From: Terribacillus aidingensis
GTDB lineage: Bacteria > Bacillota > Bacilli > Bacillales > Amphibacillaceae
Direction of reading: 5' to 3'
Length of the DNA: 64,000 bases
Assembly: GCF_040703035.1 (NCBI RefSeq)
Contig: NZ_CP159996.1
Coordinates: forward strand, 3,010,001-3,074,000
Positions within the stretch are counted from its first letter, which is position 1, and each line of letters opens with the position of its first letter. Shown here one piece after another: positions 9,705-19,391 of this stretch. The notes under the pieces are model-generated. The model worked only from the letters and a program-made list of their open reading frames with translations. It did no database searches and had not been told where the DNA came from. The position numbers and the translations under genes are program-made.

Positions 9705-10697
9705 TTGAATACATCTTTGCCTGTCCTTACATTAGTGATTCCTTGTTATAACGAAGAAGAAATCTTGACAGATACTTGCTCTAAGCTCACATCGACACTT
9801 GCTGCCTTGATGCAGGAGCAGCTTATATCACCAGCAAGCAGTATTTTATTCGTGGATGATGGCAGCAAGGACCATACATGGCAGCTGATCAAAATAGAGC
9901 ATCTAGCCAATCGGTTCGTCACGGGAATAAAGCTCGCAGCTAATGCAGGACATCAGCGAGCGCTTCTCGCTGGAATGCTCCATGCAAAGGATTATTCCGA
10001 TTGTGTCATTACGCTGGACGCTGATTTGCAGGACGACATCTCCGTCATCCGTACATTCGTACTGCGTTATCTCGAAGGCTACGAGATTGTGTATGGCGTG
10101 CGCAATGACCGCACATCAGATACCGGTTTCAAGCGTAATACCGCTGCACTCTTCTATCGGACAATGGAGATGCTGGGTATCAAACTCATTTCCAACCATG
10201 CCGACTATAGGCTGCTGAACAACCGGGCTCTTTCGGAGTTGACGCGTTATGGTGAATCAAAATTATTCCTCCGTGGTATCATCCCGCAAATCGGTTTCAA
10301 GTCCGATATTGTGACTTATGAGCGAAAACCGCGCCTGGCCGGGGAAACGAAGTACCCACTAAAGAAGATGCTTAGTTTCGCTTTTGAAGGTATCACCTCA
10401 TTCAGCGTTGCTCCTATCCGTCTTATAGCATTGGTTGGCTTTTGTCTGTTTCTTATCAGCTTGCTCGCAGCTTGCTATGCAGCTGTCCAGAAAGTATTTG
10501 GTAACCCCGATGCCGGCTGGACTTCCTTGATCATTTCTATCTGGCTTCTCGGAGGTTTGCAGCTCATGGCAATCGGTATTATCGGTGAGTATATTGGTAC
10601 GATTTTTGCAGAAGTAAAAAAGCGGCCTTTATATACAATTGATAGTATTTTGAAGCAAATGCATCCGCAAGACAGTACGCATTTTACAAAAACTTAA
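9705..10697 (+). CDS. Family 2 glycosyltransferase, polyprenyl-phosphate sugar synthase type (YkoT/GtrB-like)
   Basis: 330 aa. The TTG at 9705 is chosen because AAAGGAGG sits 6-7 nt upstream; the frame is open further upstream inside the previous gene but without a site. The N-terminal GT2 domain shows VIPCYNEEE, FVDDGSKD, the GHQRALLAGM segment and the metal-binding LDADLQDD. Two C-terminal membrane helices (~235-265 and 275-300) are as in GtrB/DPM1 enzymes that load a sugar onto undecaprenyl phosphate. It forms a two-gene unit with the YkoS-like protein. Substrate sugar unknown. Confidence 0.88.
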   Translation: MNTSLPVLTLVIPCYNEEEILTDTCSKLTSTLAALMQEQLISPASSILFVDDGSKDHTWQLIKIEHLANRFVTGIKLAANAGHQRALLAGMLHAKDYSDCVITLDADLQDDISVIRTFVLRYLEGYEIVYGVRNDRTSDTGFKRNTAALFYRTMEMLGIKLISNHADYRLLNNRALSELTRYGESKLFLRGIIPQIGFKSDIVTYERKPRLAGETKYPLKKMLSFAFEGITSFSVAPIRLIALVGFCLFLISLLAACYAAVQKVFGNPDAGWTSLIISIWLLGGLQLMAIGIIGEYIGTIFAEVKKRPLYTIDSILKQMHPQDSTHFTKT

Positions 10698-10800
10698 CAA
10701 ATATTTTGCATTGCTGCAGTTTTTCTGTTAGAATGTCTTACAAACAGGATACCCCCAAAATATTTCTGTTTTGTTTGCTGCTGTGTGCTCAGTAGCAATA

Positions 10801-10831
10801 AAAAAGCCACTCATTTGAGTGGCTTTTTTGC
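10801..10831. terminator. Bidirectional intrinsic terminator
   Basis: A 12-bp perfect stem (AAAAGCCACTCA / TGAGTGGCTTTT) flanked by A and T runs lies between two convergent genes, so it can end transcription from both the YkoT-like gene and the symporter gene. Confidence 0.85.
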
Positions 10832-10836
10832 TTTTA

Positions 10837-12627
10837 TCAATCCCCGCTTAGTCTTGTCTCACGGGCAGTCTCCGTTTGCTTTTCAACATAATTATGATAC
10901 TTCTGATGCCAAGTTTTAATAGATACGATATAAAGAACAACGTTTGCCGCAATGAGTATGGCGATAACCGGCCAGAACCAGTTCGAAACCGCAGCTTCCT
11001 CGTAAGCCAGTCCAATTGGAGAGAAAATGACATAGAAAATGACAATCGAGAAAATCAACGTAATGGACACAGGAATAGCGTGTTTCCAAGGAACAAGATG
11101 ATCTTCCCCATTCTCCGCATAAAAGACCGGTTTGATCACTTTCAATGGTTTTACTTTTGCCATGATAAGCATGAATACAACCTCGATAGCTAACAAGATT
11201 CCGTATACATGAATATAGTTGATACCAGGATCCCAATCGAATATTTGCCGGAAGCCCCATACCATCATGTAGTAAGCAACAACGTGGAATATGATGACCA
11301 CTTTAGCGGCTGAAGCTGGTACACGTTTAAAGATCATCCCCATCAATACGATAACAAGGATAGGGATATTAAAGAATCCAGTGAACTGTCTGATTAAATT
11401 CCATAAGCCATCCGGTGCGTACATAAGAAATGGTGCTACAAAGAAGGAAACGAGCGCAATGATAATACCAAGGATTTTGCTGACCTTGATCAATTTTTCA
11501 TCAGAAGCATCTGGTTCGAATACTGGCTGGTAGATATCAAGCACCAACAAGGTAGCGACACTATTCAAGATAGAGTTGAAGCTGCTCAGCACGGCGCCGA
11601 ATAATACGGCAAGGAAAAATCCGAGCATCCACACTGGCAATACATCACCGACAAGCGTCGGGTAGCTCAAGTCTCCATTTTGGATGGAGTCACCATATAA
11701 ATGATACGCGATGACACCAGGAATAAGCATGAAAATCGGGACTAGCAGCTTTAGGTATCCAGTATACAGAACGCCTTTTTGTCCTTCTGCCAGGTTCTTT
11801 GCTCCTAAAGCACGCTGGATCACATACTGGTTTAACGCCCAATAAAATAGGTTGGCAAAAAGGATTCCCGTAAAAATGGAGAAGAACGGAACATTATCCG
11901 TACTGCTGCCAATAGCATTTAGCTTTTCTGGACTATTTTGGACGATATGCTTCATCCCATCTACCATATTTCCGTTACCTAGCAGAATGAAGCCAAGTAT
12001 CGGGACGAGAAAACCGATGATGACCAAACCGATACCGTTCAGCGTATCGGAAACTGCCACAGCCCTTAAGCCTCCGAAAATGGCATAAACTGCACCAACG
12101 ATACCGACGAACCAAACTGTCAGCCACAATGCCTGTGTATATGTAATATCGAGAAGTTCTGGTAAATCGAATAATTGGAGGACGGATACACCGCCGGAAT
12201 AAAGCATGGAAGGAATTGTTACACACATATACCCGAGCAGGAACAAAATGACGGTCAAACGCCGGACAGTTTCATCGTACCGTTTGCTTAAAAATTCCGG
12301 TATGGTGGAAATACCAATTCCAAGAAACTTAGGCAGCAGGAAGATTGCCATGATGATAGCGGCAAGGCCAGCTGTCACTTCCCAAGCCATACCTGACATA
12401 TTATTTGTGAAACTCTGTCCGTTTAATCCAATCAGCTGCTCAGCCGATAGATTTGTCAGCAGCAGGGAACCAGCTATGAACAACCCAGTCAATCCACGCC
12501 CAGCCAGGAAGTATTCATCCGCCGTGCTGACATGTCCTTTCGTCATATAGTAGGATACCACTGCGACCAGCGCCATGAAAAAGGCGCAGGAAAGCAAAAT
12601 AAAAATGATTTCTCCAATACTGAACAT
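10837..12627 (-). CDS. Sodium:solute symporter (SSS family, YidK/vSGLT-like sugar transporter)
   Basis: 596 aa with about 14 membrane helices. Diagnostic stretches include [38 protein letters not shown] (TM1-2), the [17 protein letters not shown] sodium:solute signature, and the [17 protein letters not shown] loop, closely matching the E. coli YidK/sodium-glucose cotransporter type. The start at 12627 has an AAGGGTGATC ribosome site; a longer open frame upstream lacks one. It is not adjacent to sugar catabolic genes, so the substrate is not indicated by context; a hexose or related polyol is likely from the family. Confidence 0.85.
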   Translation of the reverse strand: [596 protein letters not shown]

Positions 12628-12722
12628 GCGATCACCCTTTATGTAAGATATGCCTGATTTTTGTCGGGCATATCTTAAGTAACCGTTATCATGCATCAGG
12701 AAACCTATTTAACAAATAATTA

Positions 12723-13910
12723 TCATTTATCTGCCCGAATATATACGAGCTCATAGTGATCTTCCTCATGAAGTGTAACCCATGACAACTCAAGCTGCAG
12801 TGAATCACCTAGCATCTGCTTCGCTTGCTCACCGGACATCAATTGTTTTTCTGCTCTAACTGCATCTGGAACAGTGTCTACTATACACTCTCTAATTAGT
12901 CCTGAATAAATTCCGACATGGATGCTTGCTTCCACCCCTTCTACAGAAATACCTGATTTAGTGTAAGCAAAAAGAAAGATATATGTTGGTTCAAGCTCGT
13001 CCTCGATAGCAGCATCCGGGGCAAGCTGCTCTCCTGCATGCTTCCATTCCTCCAGCGGCTGCTCGATTACAGCGGAAAGAAAGTGAATTGCTTGCTGTTT
13101 AAGATCTTCCTCTGTATATCTCCTGCCTTTATTCCATGGCGTTGCTCCTGAATAAAACAATACATCCTTATTCTTTCGAACAGCTACTTGATCAGGGATT
13201 TCCTCAATTGAATGTTGGTCAGCAAGGGCTTTTTCTGCCCAAAGCTGGACACCATCTTCGTTACAATAATTAATGTAGTCATCCGTTATTCCCATCAAAC
13301 CGGTCCATTCCTTTTGACCTGCTGGTGCCTCGATATCTGTAAGAACCGGCGGCAGTTCGGTGAATAACACCGTGCCGTCTGTATGTACACCAATGACCTG
13401 ATCCGAAAGCTTATAGGTTGTATGTCCATCTTCCACTCCAAGCACAATAGGTGATTCGGCAAGTAACCTCTGTTTTGCCTCTATCGTATCTAGAGGACTA
13501 TCACTATCGATTAACGTATACGCATTTCGATATAGCTGCGCTGCCGTAACAAAGCCCGAATCATGAATCTCCACAGCCAATCCTGCACCAGGAATCGGTA
13601 AATGATAATCCGGATCCTTTTCAGCTAAACGAATCATCACGCTATGCCTCGAGTTATCCTCCTCTACTGCTTCTGTTGCTTCCGGATAAAAAACTGCAGC
13701 AAACTGCTGTGCGATTACACGAGCATCGGTTTCTCCTTTATCCGGCAGCATCATCTGCAAGTCAAACCCAATAAGATCTCCTTTTTCATCTATATCTACA
13801 ATGCCACATGGCTCTCCTTCTGCTGTGAGAAGACGCAGCACACTGCCTTGTGCTGTAACCTGCACTTCTTCAGGAAGAAATTGCTTAAGACTCTGTATTA
13901 GTTGTTTCAT
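12723..13910 (-). CDS. YcdB/YcdC-repeat-like protein, function unknown
   Basis: 395 aa, no signal peptide or membrane helix. The ATG at 13910 has AAAGGAG at good distance. The sequence shows repeated blocks of the kind seen in YcdB/YcdC-type Bacillus proteins: PEAT segments near residue 85, EAKQRLLAESPIVLGVEDGHTTYKLSD in the middle, and a C-terminal block (AVRAEKQLMSGEQAKQMLGD ... YELVYIRADK). The family call rests on pattern memory only. It is monocistronic between a symporter and a VOC enzyme. Function unknown. Confidence 0.55.
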   Translation of the reverse strand: MKQLIQSLKQFLPEEVQVTAQGSVLRLLTAEGEPCGIVDIDEKGDLIGFDLQMMLPDKGETDARVIAQQFAAVFYPEATEAVEEDNSRHSVMIRLAEKDPDYHLPIPGAGLAVEIHDSGFVTAAQLYRNAYTLIDSDSPLDTIEAKQRLLAESPIVLGVEDGHTTYKLSDQVIGVHTDGTVLFTELPPVLTDIEAPAGQKEWTGLMGITDDYINYCNEDGVQLWAEKALADQHSIEEIPDQVAVRKNKDVLFYSGATPWNKGRRYTEEDLKQQAIHFLSAVIEQPLEEWKHAGEQLAPDAAIEDELEPTYIFLFAYTKSGISVEGVEASIHVGIYSGLIRECIVDTVPDAVRAEKQLMSGEQAKQMLGDSLQLELSWVTLHEEDHYELVYIRADK

Positions 13911-13964
13911 CCGTGTACTCCTTTTATCATTTATTCCTATTATTATGACATACAAATAAAAATA

Positions 13965-13990
13965 CACACAACAGCTGCTGCTGTTGTGTG
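13965..13990 (-). terminator. Intrinsic terminator of the VOC dioxygenase gene
   Basis: A perfect 11-bp stem (CACACAACAGC / GCTGTTGTGTG, 4-nt loop) begins just after the stop codon of the minus-strand gene and is followed on that strand by a T-rich tail. Confidence 0.8.
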
Positions 13991-13994
13991 TCAA

Positions 13995-14849
13995 TCATTG
14001 TCCATGGACGACCAATTTCACTTTTGACCCTACCGGATCTATAAGTGTGTAACTATTCATTTCCTGTTTTATCGGCAGTCCAACTGACTCCGCTCTTTTA
14101 ATCGCTTCCTGCAGTTTCTCTTCATCCGGGAAGACAATGGTGAACCATTCCATGCCTGCTTCGTTTGGATTAACAGAAGGTGCATTAGCACCATGCCACG
14201 TATTAAGGCCAATATGATGATGATAGCACCCTGTTGAGACGAATAATGCACCAGGATAGCTAGAGACAACTGTCTGGAAGCCAAGTACATTATTATAAAA
14301 TGCAGCTGCTTCACCTAGATGACGCATATATAAATGGATATGCCCCATAACAGTTCCTTCCGGAAGACCACTCCATTCATCTTCAGACGCTTCCTTCAGC
14401 AAGTTATCCCCATCCAGCGGGTCCGTTGTCATTTGGATCTCTCCATCGATCCATTTCCAGCCTGTATCTGGTTTATCCGCATAAATCTCAATTCCATTGC
14501 CATCAGGGTCGTTTAAATAAATAGCCTCACTTACTTCGTGATCAGATGCCCCAAATGGAACTCGATTCAACACAAAAAATTTCACTATATCCGCTAAATC
14601 AGCTCTGGTAGGCAGAAGCAGGGCAAAATGATACAAACCAGCATGTCGCTCCGGCATTTTTTGAAGCTCTTGACCTTCCTCCAGATAAAGCAGGATGCTG
14701 CTTCCAGTTCCTAGCGCTGCCTTCCCTGGTCCTTCTTCGATAATTTTTAAGCCAATTATTTTTGTATAATAAGCAACAGATTGCGTCAAATCTGCTACGC
14801 GTAATTTCACTTGCCCGATATATGTTTGCGGCGGTTGTTGGTAGTGCAT
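13995..14849 (-). CDS. VOC family ring-cleavage dioxygenase (CatE / catechol-2,3-dioxygenase-like)
   Basis: 284 aa with two vicinal-oxygen-chelate halves (~8-130 and ~165-280), the layout of extradiol dioxygenases. The metal ligands are recognisable: GLYHFALLLP and DPDGNGIEIYAD in the first half, MGHIHLYMRHL and HHHIGLNTWHG in the second. B. subtilis CatE (YfiE) is similar and clears catechol and related electrophiles. The start has a GAGGGGG ribosome site. The gene stands alone with its own sigma-A promoter, an operator across the -10 and a terminator, so it looks like a single-gene inducible response to an electrophile or quinone (inference). Confidence 0.85.
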   Translation of the reverse strand: MHYQQPPQTYIGQVKLRVADLTQSVAYYTKIIGLKIIEEGPGKAALGTGSSILLYLEEGQELQKMPERHAGLYHFALLLPTRADLADIVKFFVLNRVPFGASDHEVSEAIYLNDPDGNGIEIYADKPDTGWKWIDGEIQMTTDPLDGDNLLKEASEDEWSGLPEGTVMGHIHLYMRHLGEAAAFYNNVLGFQTVVSSYPGALFVSTGCYHHHIGLNTWHGANAPSVNPNEAGMEWFTIVFPDEEKLQEAIKRAESVGLPIKQEMNSYTLIDPVGSKVKLVVHGQ

Positions 14850-14866
14850 ACAATATCCCCCTCATC

Positions 14867-14913
14867 ACTTACTTTATGTAAGTAAGTATATTTTAGATAT
14901 CTATTTACGTCAA
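14867..14913 (-). promoter_or_regulatory. Sigma-A promoter with overlapping 7-7-7 operator for the VOC gene
   Basis: On the minus strand, TTGACG (14908-14913) and TATACT (14885-14890) are separated by exactly 17 nt. A perfect inverted repeat ACTTACT-N7-AGTAAGT (14867-14887) covers the end of the -10 and the start site, 18-38 bp before the start codon. The half-site TACT-N7-AGTA and the spacing resemble operators of the DUF24/MarR regulators YodB and CatR that control quinone/catechol genes in B. subtilis. No such regulator is encoded in the window. Confidence 0.75.
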
Positions 14914-14924
14914 GTAACAAAAAA

Positions 14925-14951
14925 AGGAACACCACATTATGTGGTGTTCCT
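14925..14951 (-). terminator. Intrinsic terminator of the nucleoside transporter gene
   Basis: A 12-bp perfect stem (AGGAACACCACA / TGTGGTGTTCCT) follows the nupC stop codon and is succeeded on the minus strand by a T8 run. Confidence 0.9.
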
Positions 14952-14956
14952 CTTAT

Positions 14957-16141
14957 TTATGGCATTAATAGACCAACAATCGTTGCAGAAAGGAAGCTGA
15001 CAAGTGTAGCACCGTAAAGCAGCTTCAATCCGAATTTCGCTACAACGTTTCCTTGTTTTTCATTCAAGCCTTTCACCGCACCGGCAATGATACCGATAGA
15101 GGAGAAGTTCGCAAAGGAAACAAGGAATACAGAAACGATGGCAATAACGCGATCACTCAAGACAAAGTCTCCGCCAGAAAGAATCTGCATCGCTACGAAT
15201 TCATTGGATACCATCTTCGTAGCCATGATGCTTCCTGCATCAACAGCTTCTGACCAAGGCACACCCATAAGGAATGCGAATGGAGAGAATACATAACCAA
15301 GCAAGTCTTGGAAGCTGATACCGAAAATTCCTGAGAAGATGCTGTTGATCATAGCAATCAACGCAACAAAACCGATTAGCATCGCAGCAACAACTATAGC
15401 TACTTTAAAACCATCCATGATATATTCGCCGAGCATTTCGAAGAAGGATTGCTTCTCGCCTTTTTCTTCCTCAATCATATCTTCCTTAGGATCTACCTCA
15501 TAAGGATTGATGATAGAGGCGATGATGAATCCGCCAAACAGATTCAATACAAGTGCTGTTACGACATATCGTGGGTCCAGCATTGTCATATATGAACCAA
15601 CGATTGACATGGAAACAGTTGACATCGCAGATGCACAAAGCGTATACAGACGATGACGCGGCAGCAAAGCAAGCTGTTTTTTCAATGAAATGAATACTTC
15701 TGACTGACCTAGAATCGCTGATGCAACTGCGTTATAGGATTCCAGTTTTCCCAGACCATTTACTTTGCTAAGTGCAAGACCGATATATTTAATGATGAAG
15801 GGAAGGATCTTCCAGTATTGAAGGATACCTATCAATGCCGAGATGAAGACGATCGGCAGCAGCACATTCATAAAGAATGTGGATTCTTCTACATTCACTA
15901 ATCCGCCGAAGACGAAGTTAATTCCTTCAGCAGCGTAGCCAAGTAAGAGATTAAATCCATCAGAGATACCTTTTACTAAGATGTTACCTACTTCTGTATT
16001 CAATAGAATGAATCCAAGTACAAGCTGCAGGATGATCATGATGATGATCGGGCGAATCTTAATCATTTTTTTATTCGAACTAGCAATCCAAGCTAATCCC
16101 AGAAACACGAATAAACCGATGATGCCGATAATATAACTCAT
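14957..16141 (-). CDS. nupC: Concentrative nucleoside transporter (CNT family, NupC)
   Basis: 394 aa, with the membrane pattern of bacterial CNT proteins. The conserved blocks are present: [18 protein letters not shown], the [20 protein letters not shown] hairpin, the substrate-binding [13 protein letters not shown] (G-Q-S-E), [30 protein letters not shown] and a late [18 protein letters not shown]. It imports pyrimidine and/or purine nucleosides with a cation. Length and sequence fit B. subtilis NupC-type proteins. The start follows a GGGGAA site. Monocistronic; no nucleoside catabolic gene is adjacent. Confidence 0.92.
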   Translation of the reverse strand: MSYIIGIIGLFVFLGLAWIASSNKKMIKIRPIIIMIILQLVLGFILLNTEVGNILVKGISDGFNLLLGYAAEGINFVFGGLVNVEESTFFMNVLLPIVFISALIGILQYWKILPFIIKYIGLALSKVNGLGKLESYNAVASAILGQSEVFISLKKQLALLPRHRLYTLCASAMSTVSMSIVGSYMTMLDPRYVVTALVLNLFGGFIIASIINPYEVDPKEDMIEEEKGEKQSFFEMLGEYIMDGFKVAIVVAAMLIGFVALIAMINSIFSGIFGISFQDLLGYVFSPFAFLMGVPWSEAVDAGSIMATKMVSNEFVAMQILSGGDFVLSDRVIAIVSVFLVSFANFSSIGIIAGAVKGLNEKQGNVVAKFGLKLLYGATLVSFLSATIVGLLMP

Positions 16142-16306
16142 GTTGTTCCCCTTTCGCGTATATAGCCAAAACTGCGACGATGTTAATCATCAAAGTAAAA
16201 CATATTTTTCACAACGTGTCCTATTATGCCATATTAATTACATATTACGTAGAACTAAATTAAAAGTAATTCTATTAACAATATTCAAACTACTAACCTA
16301 AGTGCA

Positions 16307-16334
16307 CAGCCTCGTCTTATCAAAGACAAGGCTG
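16307..16334. other. Imperfect hairpin at the 3' end of the antiporter gene
   Basis: CAGCCTCGTCTT and AAGACAAGGCTG pair over 12 positions with one G-T wobble, just beyond the antiporter stop codon. No U tract follows on either strand, so I do not call it a terminator. It may be an mRNA 3'-end stabiliser. Confidence 0.4.
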
Positions 16335-16338
16335 CCAA

Positions 16339-18414
16339 TTAGTGGGGTGAATCTACACTCAGAACGACCATTTCATCGTAGGTGACAGCTTCTCTTAGTT
16401 TAGCTGCTGTCGCCATAGATATACGTTCTTCCTGTACATATTCATGAATTGCATCCCTCTCCATCCGGATTGCGCGCATCCGGAACTTATGAAGCTGCTC
16501 TTGAAATGCTTCATCGCTTTCAAAGGAGCGATAGCGTCCGACTAGTTTCTTATTGTATAGCTGTGTCACAATCAAAGCTTCATGTCGGTTGGCAGTAGTC
16601 GTCTGCTCCCGTATCGCATCAATAGCTGCTTGGGCGCCAGCAGCCCGCAATTGTTTTATTTCATTGCCTACATCTGGATTCATACTAAGAATCTGTTCAG
16701 CATGCATCTCCCAATTTTCTTTCCAGCGCTTGCGGAATTTACGGCGTATCCTGGCAATCTGGAATGCCCGTTTAAACCTGCTGAAAGTGGTATTGACGAG
16801 GTATTGCTCCGGCTGTGTGATAATGACCTGGTATAACTGATAAGCATCCTCTGAAACAACCTCTTTTGATGCCATGTCTTTGATGCGTCTCTGCTCTGCT
16901 TCCCTTCCGACCTTAATCAAAGATTCAATCGTCTGCTTGTTCGGATCTTGCAATATTCCTTTTTCGAGATCGACAAGCTGCTCCTCCAAGTCACGTACAA
17001 CCAAGTTAACTGCCAGCTGCGTTTCCCTGACTGCATCTGCTTGGAGCTGATTAATCGTCTGCTTAAGGATAAGTCGATATACCTCTTTGAAGGAAAGCAG
17101 GCCATCATCACTTTTAAACGGCTTTGGAATCAAGGTCGGTAACGCTGCAGCTGCAAAAATCAGACTAAGCAGAATCACTCCTGTTGCGACGAACAATACC
17201 GTATTCCGCATTGGGAACAGTGAGCCATCGTCCAAATAAAAAGGAATGGACAAAGCAGTTGCCAGTGTTATTGTTCCATGGATTCCACTGGTAGCCATAA
17301 TAAGCGCATAATAACCACGTCCGACAGTTTCTGTATCCTCTGTATTCAGTTTGTATTGATAATTCCTGGATATAAAACGTTCCATCCGGCTTTTTGGCGG
17401 TATCGTAAAAGGCTTGTATAAGCTGTACACCCAAAGGAAGCGGATAACGAACAAAGCGATAAAGACGATGATAATAACCCCGAACAAGCGCCCCATCCCG
17501 ATTTCGTCCGTATCTTGAATTCCCTGATACACTTCTGGCAATAAGAAACCTAACAATACGAATACAAGACCATTCAAAACATATTCGACAATAGTCCACG
17601 TATTATTTGACAGGATTTGGAGCTTAGTTGTTGTCTGCTGCAAGCGATCACGTTCAATTCCGTGAATGATACTAGCGGCTACCACAGCCAAAATCCCTGA
17701 AACATGCACCTCTTCCGCCAGTACATATAGGAAGAACGGCGTCATGACCTGCAGGACGATAAGCATGGAATCATCCTGGAAGCCATATTTCATCAGCTGC
17801 AGACGGATGGTGACAATCACATACCCAGCCACTGCCCCGATGACCAAGCCGCCTAATGAAACGAACAAAAATTCCACTGATGCTCCCCCGAACGAAAAGA
17901 CGCCTGTCAGCGCAGCAGCAAGCGTAACTTTGAAAGACACGATACCGGCTGCATCGTTGAGCAAGGACTCTCCTTCTAGTATTGGCATCACATTCGATGG
18001 CAGCTTCAATCCACGCGTAATTGATTTCACCGCCACATTATCTGTCGGCGATATCGTTGCAGCTAAGGCGAAGGCAACGGCCAGCGGCATAGACGGAATA
18101 AGCCAGTGAATCAAAAAGCCGCCTAGTCCGACAGTAAGAAATACAAGTCCAAAAGCAAGGAGTATAATTGGCGTCCGCAGCTGCCATAACTCTTTTCGAG
18201 ATGCTTTTTGACCCTCACTGAATAGGAGTGGAGCAATTACACAGATCATGAATAATTCGGGCTCGAATTCCAGTGATATATGAAGTGGAAGAATAGATGC
18301 AGCTAAACCTAAGATAATCTGGATCAGTGCAAGCGGCAGAGGCAGTATTTTACTGACTGCAGTCGAAAGGAGAACGGCTAATAATAATACGAACAATGCT
18401 GTAAAGAAACTCAT
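16339..18414 (-). CDS. Monovalent cation:proton antiporter, CPA1 family (NhaP/NhaK-like)
   Basis: About 691 aa: ~12 membrane helices in the first ~430 residues, then a soluble, strongly helical tail of ~260 residues. The ion-binding signature GESLLNDAAGIVSFK (the Asn-Asp pair) and the SPTDNVAVKSI motif are intact. CPA1 exchangers of this size, such as B. subtilis NhaK, swap Na+/K+/Li+ for H+ and use the tail for regulation. I take the ATG at 18414; TTG codons at 18426 and 18438 are alternatives, none with an ideal ribosome site. Role: pH and salt homeostasis. Confidence 0.88.
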   Translation of the reverse strand: MSFFTALFVLLLAVLLSTAVSKILPLPLALIQIILGLAASILPLHISLEFEPELFMICVIAPLLFSEGQKASRKELWQLRTPIILLAFGLVFLTVGLGGFLIHWLIPSMPLAVAFALAATISPTDNVAVKSITRGLKLPSNVMPILEGESLLNDAAGIVSFKVTLAAALTGVFSFGGASVEFLFVSLGGLVIGAVAGYVIVTIRLQLMKYGFQDDSMLIVLQVMTPFFLYVLAEEVHVSGILAVVAASIIHGIERDRLQQTTTKLQILSNNTWTIVEYVLNGLVFVLLGFLLPEVYQGIQDTDEIGMGRLFGVIIIVFIALFVIRFLWVYSLYKPFTIPPKSRMERFISRNYQYKLNTEDTETVGRGYYALIMATSGIHGTITLATALSIPFYLDDGSLFPMRNTVLFVATGVILLSLIFAAAALPTLIPKPFKSDDGLLSFKEVYRLILKQTINQLQADAVRETQLAVNLVVRDLEEQLVDLEKGILQDPNKQTIESLIKVGREAEQRRIKDMASKEVVSEDAYQLYQVIITQPEQYLVNTTFSRFKRAFQIARIRRKFRKRWKENWEMHAEQILSMNPDVGNEIKQLRAAGAQAAIDAIREQTTTANRHEALIVTQLYNKKLVGRYRSFESDEAFQEQLHKFRMRAIRMERDAIHEYVQEERISMATAAKLREAVTYDEMVVLSVDSPH

Positions 18415-18479
18415 GCTGTTTTTCAACCCTACCTTCAAATAATATAGCTAGTTTACGTTACTTCATCTTTTTCACTCAA

Positions 18480-18508
18480 AAAGACCGCTGCCATAAGGAG
18501 CGGTCTTT
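18480..18508. terminator. Intrinsic terminator between epimerase operon and antiporter gene
   Basis: A perfect 10-bp stem (AAAGACCGCT / AGCGGTCTTT) lies just after the stop codon of the LacX-like gene and is followed on the minus strand by a T run. Confidence 0.85.
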
Positions 18509-18512
18509 ATTT

Positions 18513-19391
18513 TTAGAAGAATGTCATTCGATAGGAACTATTGAACTCTGCTTCCGGCGCCAATTTCTGTATCCCGGCCTTTTGTGATAGAACTCCTGCT
18601 GAATCCGTTGTATCAGCTATTCCGAACCATGGCTCGATACATACAAAAGGAGCTATCGTACCTGATGCTGCATCATACTTGGACCATATTCCGACATATG
18701 GAAAATCCGGCATAGATACTGCCACACCATTTCCCTTGTCGGATTGGAGACGAACTTCTTCGATGTGATCGTAAACAATGGCATCATTCTCGAAAAGTGC
18801 TGCCTGAATCGGCATAGCTGGCAATACAGCAGGCTGCTCTTTTTCACGGATTAATCCATCAGCCAGCGCATATGCCGTGACTTGTTTGTCTTGTACTGAT
18901 TTCAAGTGAAGCTTATAATCGGCAGCATATTCACCCGAAGTGAGCGGGACACGAAAAGCAGGATGCGCACCTATAGAAAAGTACATCACTTTTTCCTTTT
19001 CCAAACTGTTCACTTTCCAGTCCACATGCAGCTGATCAGCCTCCAAGCGGTAACGAATCTCCACTCGGAATTCATAAGGATACACACCTTGGTATTCCCC
19101 ATTGGCATCTTTTGTGAATGTAACAGAAGCAGTTTGTACGTCTGATACTTGAAAAACGGCATCCCGCAGGAAACCATGCTGGGTAAGTTCGTATATCTTA
19201 CCTTCTGCTGTGTACTGTCCATCCTTCAATCGACCGACAATCGGGAACAAAACAGGAGAAACGCGCCCCCAATAGGCGGCATCTCCGCTCCACATATAAG
19301 AAAGCTGCGTTTCTTTATGCAGTACGCTTCTCACTTCTGCTCCAAGATCAGCAATCTCGACTACCAGTGTTTCATTTTCGAGACGTATCAT
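18513..19391 (-). CDS. Aldose 1-epimerase family protein (LacX-like)
   Basis: 292 aa beta-sandwich of the galactose mutarotase superfamily. The LacX-type N-terminus ADLGAEVRSVLHKETQLSYMWSGDAAYWGRVSPVLFPIVGRLKDG carries the substrate arginine, with the catalytic histidine in SIGAHPAFRVP and the glutamate in CIEPWFG. These proteins interconvert anomers of hexoses or hexose-6-phosphates. Its ATG overlaps the stop of the upstream HAD phosphatase by 4 bp, so the two are co-translated and probably act on related sugar phosphates. Confidence 0.88.
   Translation of the reverse strand: MIRLENETLVVEIADLGAEVRSVLHKETQLSYMWSGDAAYWGRVSPVLFPIVGRLKDGQYTAEGKIYELTQHGFLRDAVFQVSDVQTASVTFTKDANGEYQGVYPYEFRVEIRYRLEADQLHVDWKVNSLEKEKVMYFSIGAHPAFRVPLTSGEYAADYKLHLKSVQDKQVTAYALADGLIREKEQPAVLPAMPIQAALFENDAIVYDHIEEVRLQSDKGNGVAVSMPDFPYVGIWSKYDAASGTIAPFVCIEPWFGIADTTDSAGVLSQKAGIQKLAPEAEFNSSYRMTFF

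Noticed and set aside
16307..16334. Terminator after the CPA1 antiporter gene
   Set aside because: The hairpin is good but no U tract follows on either strand; recorded only as a hairpin.
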